64,000 nucleotides of DNA, taken from Scatolibacter rhodanostii (GTDB taxonomy: Bacteria > Bacillota > Clostridia > Oscillospirales > Acutalibacteraceae). Both the position numbers and the translations under genes were made by a program. This document shows positions 59,771 through 64,000 of this stretch, piece by piece. The notes beneath the pieces were generated by a model. The model saw nothing but the letters and a program-made list of their open reading frames with translations. It made no database searches and was not told the DNA's origin. Each line of letters starts with the position of its first letter. Positions within the stretch are counted from its first letter, which is position 1. Where the stretch lies: NCBI RefSeq assembly GCF_900197595.1, contig NZ_FZLO01000006.1, positions 1-64,000 of the forward strand, written 5' to 3'.

Positions 59771-61446
59771 ATATAATTGTACTTGATTTGGAGTGGAACG
59801 GCTCTTACAGCCGTCGCAAAAAAGGCTATGTAAATGAAATCATTGAATTTGGCGCGGTAAAATGTGACGAAAACTTAGTTGTGCAAGATACTTTTTCTTG
59901 CTTTATTAAACCGCAGATTGCCAAAAAACTGAGCAGTATTATCTCTGATTTGACAAGCATAACCGATGAAGCTCTTATAGAGGGGATTCCATTTATGAAA
60001 GCCGTCAGTCGCTTTCGCAAATGGGCAAAAAACTCTGTCATTTTAACTTGGGGGCCTTCAGACGTGCTGGCTCTAACTGAAAATTGCCATTATTTTAATG
60101 GAACCAGAACCGTTCCCTTTCTCAAAAAATATGTGGACCTACAATTTTTTGCCGAAAAACGTTTAGGCTTGTCTACCAGCCAACAAGTGGGTCTTGGCAA
60201 AGCTGCCGAATTGGTTGGCATTCATGCCGAAAATCTTGAAATGCATCGTGCTTTGGATGACAGCCTGCTGGCTCTTGAAATTCTTCGCAAGGTATATGAT
60301 TCTGCTGAACTAGAAAGATTCACGACAATCTGTGATGAAGAATTTTATAATCGGGTTACCTTTAAGACTTCCTACATTTGTGACCTGACAAATCCTGCCA
60401 TTGACAGAAAGCAGCTGAAATTTGTCTGCCCAAAATGTGGTTCTGCCTCTCATAAAACCTCCGAATGGATTCTAAAAAACAAAAGCTTTCGTGCCGAATT
60501 TCTTTGCCCTACCTGTGGTTATGTTTTTGCAGGACGGCTGATTGTAAAACAAAAATATGAGGGAATTAGTGTGAATAAAAAATCTTTTCCAATTCCGATT
60601 ATCGAACCACCCAGAGAAGCTTTGTCGGCAGTAGTCGGCAACATGAACCTTTCCATTGCAGAAAACGGCGTTGGTTTACTGACTTTTCAAAATTTCTTTG
60701 AAGGGAATGCAAAGCATGCTTTCTCTACCCGAATTGGAGGGGTCAGCCAAAACGAATTTGCAGCCATAAACCTTGGCTTTGGACGAGGTGACAGCGATAA
60801 AAACGTGAAGCACAATTACAATCTTTTTGCTGAAGCTTTGGGTGTTCCTCCCGAAAGCTTTGTGGCCGGTGCTCAAGATCATCATACCAATATTCGCCGC
60901 GTGACCAAAGAAAATATTGGTACCGGCATTTGGAAACCAAAAGATTTGGAAAGTATTGACGGCCTTTGTACAAATGAACTAGGGGTAACTCTTGTCATCT
61001 ATTGTGCCGATTGTGTGCCGCTCTACTGCTATGACGAAGAACATCATGCTATCGGATTGGCACATGCTGGCTGGAAGGGTACTGCTGCGGATATGGCGGG
61101 CGCTATGGTTCAAAAGATGGCAGCAGAATTTGGTTCGAACCCAGCAACGCTTAAGGTTGCCATCGGACCTTCCATCAGCAAAGATCGTTTTGAGGTGGAT
61201 TTGCCCGTTGCACAAGTTTTTGAAGAGCTTCCTAACTCTGCCTTTTTTGTTACCGATACAGGTGACGGAAAATCCCACGTCGACCTTTGGGAATGTAATC
61301 GTCAATTTTTACTTTCAGCCGGTGTAAAACCTGAAAACATTAAAGTCGGGAATGTTTGCACAATGAAAGAAAGTGATTTGGTCTTTTCTCATCGTAAAAC
61401 TCGAGGACAGCGTGGCAGCAATGCCGCTGTCATGGCTCTGATTTAA
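59767..61446 (+). CDS. Fusion: DEDDh exonuclease, zinc ribbon and PgeF/YfiH (multicopper oxidase-like) domain
   Basis: 559 residues, continuous. Residues 1-180 are a DnaQ/KapD-type 3'-5' exonuclease with the carboxylates in VLDLEWNG (near 5), WGPSDVLAL (near 98) and HRALDDSLLALEI (near 160). A four-Cys ribbon (CPKCGS near 221, CPTCGY near 248) follows. Residues about 269-559 form a full PgeF/YlmD-like domain: HAFSTRIGGVS, QDHHTN, CADCVPL near 413 and HAGWKG near 433, the metal and active-site positions, ending with SHRKTRGQRG. PgeF-type proteins act on nucleosides or correct wrong peptidoglycan precursors. GTG 60571, with GAGGGA six bases before it, could start the PgeF part alone. Confidence 0.88.
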   Translation: MNIIVLDLEWNGSYSRRKKGYVNEIIEFGAVKCDENLVVQDTFSCFIKPQIAKKLSSIISDLTSITDEALIEGIPFMKAVSRFRKWAKNSVILTWGPSDVLALTENCHYFNGTRTVPFLKKYVDLQFFAEKRLGLSTSQQVGLGKAAELVGIHAENLEMHRALDDSLLALEILRKVYDSAELERFTTICDEEFYNRVTFKTSYICDLTNPAIDRKQLKFVCPKCGSASHKTSEWILKNKSFRAEFLCPTCGYVFAGRLIVKQKYEGISVNKKSFPIPIIEPPREALSAVVGNMNLSIAENGVGLLTFQNFFEGNAKHAFSTRIGGVSQNEFAAINLGFGRGDSDKNVKHNYNLFAEALGVPPESFVAGAQDHHTNIRRVTKENIGTGIWKPKDLESIDGLCTNELGVTLVIYCADCVPLYCYDEEHHAIGLAHAGWKGTAADMAGAMVQKMAAEFGSNPATLKVAIGPSISKDRFEVDLPVAQVFEELPNSAFFVTDTGDGKSHVDLWECNRQFLLSAGVKPENIKVGNVCTMKESDLVFSHRKTRGQRGSNAAVMALI

Positions 61447-61631
61447 ACACAACCAACGCTTCATCACGGTGTGTGTCTATAAAGAATCTCTTAAAACCAG
61501 TAATCGTTCTTGAGTAGGAACTTTATCGATTTGCTGTTAAGTGCGTATTTTTCCTACTTTATCTTTCATCTTTTCATAAAATCCTATTTTTGAGATGAAG
61601 TTTGACTTTTAACACAGGGAAAGGAAGCAAA
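61447..61631. other. Non-coding gap before potC
   Basis: No gene, RNA or clear promoter seen. The potA and potB genes that normally precede potC are absent. Confidence 0.5.
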
Positions 61632-62429
61632 ATGAAAAATCTGGGAAAATCCCCAAAAATCTTTTTAGGCAGTGTGCTTGGCATTATGTACATTCCTATT
61701 ATATTTGTCATTATTTACTCGTTTAACGAGAGCTCTATCAGTGCCATCTGGGGCGGTTTTTCTTTAAAATGGTATCAAACACTTTTTAAAAACCAAGCTC
61801 TTTTTTCTGCCTTGCAAAACAGCTTAATTTTAGCTTTCTCAAGCAGTATTTGTGCTGCCATTATTGGCACTCTGGGTGCCTTTGGTATGACGAAAGTAAA
61901 ACTGAAATCTGCGGGAATGATAGAATATATCTCCACTTTACCGATTATGATTCCAGAAATCATTTTAGGCGTTGTTTTTATGACCTTTTTCGCTTTAATC
62001 GGTCTGCCTTTTGGTATGACAACGCTTATTATCGCTCATACCGCTTTCTGTATCCCTTACGTTTTTATGTTAGTCAAAGCAAGGTTGATTGGTATGGATA
62101 AAAGCCTATCTGAAGCCGCTCTCGATTTAGGCGCCAGCCCAGTTCGCGTTTTCTTTGATATTATTCTGCCTTTGATTGCACCTGCCATTGCTTCAGGTAT
62201 GCTGCTTTCCTTTACAATGAGCCTTGACGATGTTATAATTAGCGTGTTTGTGACGGGCGCAAAGACTAATACTTTACCGCTTCTTATTTATACGCAAATC
62301 AAAACCGGTATCACCCCTGAAATTAACGCTTTATGTACGCTAATTTTCTTGATTTCCGTAGTTTTCTTTGCCATTTCTCTTTGGATAGGACGCTCTCCAC
62401 AGAAGAAACATCTGCCCAACAATCTATAA
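61632..62429 (+). CDS. potC: Spermidine/putrescine ABC transporter permease PotC-like
   Basis: 265 residues from ATG 61632 with AAAGGAAG upstream. Six membrane segments. The EAA loop contacting the ATPase is EAALDLGASPVRVFFDIILP near residue 165. SFNESSISAIWGGFSLKWYQ near 25-45 is typical of PotC rather than PotB. It would need the ATPase PotA and permease PotB, neither of which is in the window, although potD follows 144 bases downstream. Confidence 0.88.
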   Translation: MKNLGKSPKIFLGSVLGIMYIPIIFVIIYSFNESSISAIWGGFSLKWYQTLFKNQALFSALQNSLILAFSSSICAAIIGTLGAFGMTKVKLKSAGMIEYISTLPIMIPEIILGVVFMTFFALIGLPFGMTTLIIAHTAFCIPYVFMLVKARLIGMDKSLSEAALDLGASPVRVFFDIILPLIAPAIASGMLLSFTMSLDDVIISVFVTGAKTNTLPLLIYTQIKTGITPEINALCTLIFLISVVFFAISLWIGRSPQKKHLPNNL

Positions 62430-62476
62430 AAGCATAATGGTCTTGCCCTATGATTTTGCTGTTTTTTTTAAATAAA

Positions 62477-62537
62477 TACTGAAAAGAAAAACCTTAAGGC
62501 GTCTGAATGACATCTTAAGGTAGCTTATTTTTCAGTA
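62477..62537 (+). repeat. Two-tier inverted repeat between potC and potD
   Basis: TACTGAAAA (62477-62485) pairs with TTTTCAGTA (62529-62537), and inside it CCTTAAG (62492-62498) pairs with CTTAAGG (62514-62520), loop 15. No T-run follows. It may be a message-stabilising or attenuating structure that sets potD level, or a small insertion. Confidence 0.6.
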
Positions 62538-62573
62538 CTGATAGAAATTGGATTACGTATTTTAGGAGGTATT

Positions 62574-63686
62574 ATGATGAAAAAGATTATTTCTATCCTG
62601 TTAATTGGCGTTTTATTTGTTTCTGTGCTTGCTTCATGCAGCAGTAACACGGCCCCAGCTAAAGAATCCTCTGCTGATTCCTCAACTGGCAGCGAATCGG
62701 TTGATTCTTCTAACAGCAAAACCTTGACCCTTTATACTTGGGCAGGTATGTTCTCACAAGAACTACTCGACGACTTTAAAGAAAAAACCGGTATTACCGT
62801 CGACTACGCTACTTTTGATACCGATGAAACTATGCTCGCCAAATTACAGACCGAAAAGGGCGGTACTTATGACCTAATTTTAGCAGATGATTATATTCTT
62901 GAGCTTGCTATTGCTGAAAATTTAGCGGCCAAATTAGATACATCAAAGCTAAGTCATTATAACAGCATTAATCCCTTTTATCAAAAGCAATTTTTTGATC
63001 CCAACGATGAATATACCGTTCCACTTGCTGCGGGTGTGCAAACCATTGTGTACAACCCTGACATTATCCAAAAAGAAATTACAGGTTATGCGGATTTATG
63101 GGATTCTTCCTTAGCCGGAAATCTTGGTGTGACTTCTAACTATCGCGTTATCAACGGTATGGCTCTTAAAGTGCTGGGTGAAAGCTATAATACCGAAGAT
63201 GTCTCTGTAATTGAAAAGGCTGGCACAAAGCTAAACGAGCTGGCACCAAATATTCGTATGATTAAAGATGACAACCTGCAAAATGACCTCATTTCAGGAG
63301 AAATTGGTGCTGCCGTTATGTACACCTCTCAAGTAACAAAGGCCAAAATGGCTCTCCCCTCTTTAAAAGTGGTCTTGCCAAAAGAAGGTATTGGCTTTGG
63401 TATTATGTCACAATTTATTCCGGTTAATGCTCCTCATCCCGATGCCGCTTATCAATTTATTGATTATCTGCTGACGCCCGAAATTGCTGCTAAATACTAT
63501 GAATTCCTCGGTTATTATTCTACCAACAAAGATGCTGATTCTCTCATTAACGAGGAATATCGAGAATTTCTTACTCTCCCTGATGAAATCACACCCGATA
63601 AAGTAGAACTCATTCAGCTTGTCTCTGCTGAAGCCACTGAAGCACATGAAAAAATTTGGACTTCTTTCAAATCTGCTACTGAATAA
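62574..63686 (+). CDS. potD: Spermidine/putrescine-binding lipoprotein PotD-like
   Basis: 370 residues (ATG 62574, second ATG 62577; GGAGG at 62565-62569). A lipoprotein signal ends in the lipobox LASC near residue 18-21, followed by a Ser/Ala-rich linker. The mature part is a PotD-type binding protein: TLTLYTWAGMFSQELLDDF, FDTDETMLAKLQ, YDLILADDYI and YTVPLAAGVQTIVYNP. It captures polyamines outside the membrane and passes them to PotB/PotC. Confidence 0.9.
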   Translation: MMKKIISILLIGVLFVSVLASCSSNTAPAKESSADSSTGSESVDSSNSKTLTLYTWAGMFSQELLDDFKEKTGITVDYATFDTDETMLAKLQTEKGGTYDLILADDYILELAIAENLAAKLDTSKLSHYNSINPFYQKQFFDPNDEYTVPLAAGVQTIVYNPDIIQKEITGYADLWDSSLAGNLGVTSNYRVINGMALKVLGESYNTEDVSVIEKAGTKLNELAPNIRMIKDDNLQNDLISGEIGAAVMYTSQVTKAKMALPSLKVVLPKEGIGFGIMSQFIPVNAPHPDAAYQFIDYLLTPEIAAKYYEFLGYYSTNKDADSLINEEYREFLTLPDEITPDKVELIQLVSAEATEAHEKIWTSFKSATE

Positions 63687-63715
63687 TACATTGATAAAGT
63701 GAGGAGACATTCCAT

Positions 63716-64000
63716 ATGAATAAATTAACTTTCTATCCTTTTGATGATCAAGGCGCTTATGTTGATGCTTACTTACATGAACCAATGCTTGAAATGGAAA
63801 CTCATCGCGCCGAGTTTCCGGCTGTAGTCATTTGTCCGGGCGGCGGCTATATGTTTTTGTCTAAGCGCGAGGCTGACCCTGTTGCCCTACGTTATTTTGC
63901 AGCTGGATATAATGTTTTTATTCTTTACTATTCTATTCTTGATCATGCTAAAAACTTCAGACCGCTCAAAGAACTGTCTGAAACCTTTATCCGTATTCGT
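63716..64000 (+). CDS. Alpha/beta hydrolase (esterase-like), N-terminal part
   Basis: The first 95 codons are present and the gene runs off the window. GAGGAG at 63701-63706 precedes ATG 63716. VVICPGGGYMFLSKREADPV contains the glycine-rich oxyanion motif of the BD-FAE/acetylesterase type of alpha/beta hydrolases, and ALRYFAAGYNVFILYYSI is the next strand-helix pair. The catalytic Ser, Asp and His would lie beyond the end. Lack of a signal peptide suggests a cytoplasmic enzyme, perhaps a carbohydrate deacetylase. Confidence 0.75.
   Translation, partial: MNKLTFYPFDDQGAYVDAYLHEPMLEMETHRAEFPAVVICPGGGYMFLSKREADPVALRYFAAGYNVFILYYSILDHAKNFRPLKELSETFIRIR

Overview
The window reads as a stretch of chromosome from an anaerobic Clostridia-type Firmicute. 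The base composition is AT-rich by eye. The content includes an electron-bifurcating type [FeFe]-hydrogenase operon, two Rex redox regulators, an iron-type alcohol dehydrogenase, an alpha-L-fucosidase and Firmicute-style sigma-A promoters with strong Shine-Dalgarno sites. A gut member of the Oscillospiraceae/Ruminococcaceae would fit, but the family is an inference.

Positions 1-19978 are the right-hand part of a siphovirus-type prophage, all on the + strand. The order is: tail end of a cupin gene, terS-terL-portal-minor head protein, small genes, scaffold-major capsid, head-tail connectors, tail terminator, tail tube, tail chaperones, tape measure, Dit, Tal, baseplate/fibre, two small membrane proteins (XhlA-like and holin) and a GH25-LysM endolysin. 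It ends in a short sequence that looks like the 3' end of tmRNA (ssrA) followed by the displaced host terminator, so the phage probably sits in ssrA. The integrase and lysogeny genes would lie to the left, outside the window. Inside the structural operon is a small gene with its own consensus promoter and terminator (10747-11095), the classical layout of a phage moron. The minor head protein carries what looks like a toxin (Ntox50-type) domain at its C-terminus.

From 20.2 to 23.2 kb lie a small membrane protein, a TetR-controlled flavodoxin operon with a perfect operator palindrome, and uppP. From 23.4 to 34.5 kb, on the - strand, is a redox block: rex1, a [2Fe-2S] protein, a hydrogenase-like PAS protein, a SpoIIE-type phosphatase, hydC-hydB-hydA, then an alcohol dehydrogenase, a LysR regulator and rex2. 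Together these look like H2 production from NADH and ferredoxin plus its NADH-responsive control. From 34.6 to 40.1 kb are single genes: ferritin-like, SDR reductase, FMN reductase, pirin, ANT(6)-like nucleotidyltransferase and AraC.

From 40.4 to 46.8 kb are a MarR-controlled heterodimeric ABC exporter, a GH29 fucosidase and a PPOX-fold protein, followed by tRNA-Ala(CGC). From 47.1 to 51.6 kb, on the - strand, are a GNAT gene and gpsA-radC-uvrB. From 52 kb on are an NADH oxidase/CoA-disulfide reductase type flavoprotein, an M50-type membrane protease, a phosphohexomutase, a GNAT gene behind a leader peptide with mutually exclusive hairpins, a second GNAT, malic enzyme, a HAD phosphatase, a DnaQ exonuclease/zinc-ribbon/PgeF fusion, potC, potD and the start of an alpha/beta hydrolase.

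The least explained signals are the leader-peptide attenuator at 56249-56309, a pair of diverged structured elements at 39107-39198 and 51683-51753 with compensatory stem changes, a perfect 52-bp palindrome at 32818-32869, the prophage moron, and the exonuclease-PgeF fusion with a possible internal start.
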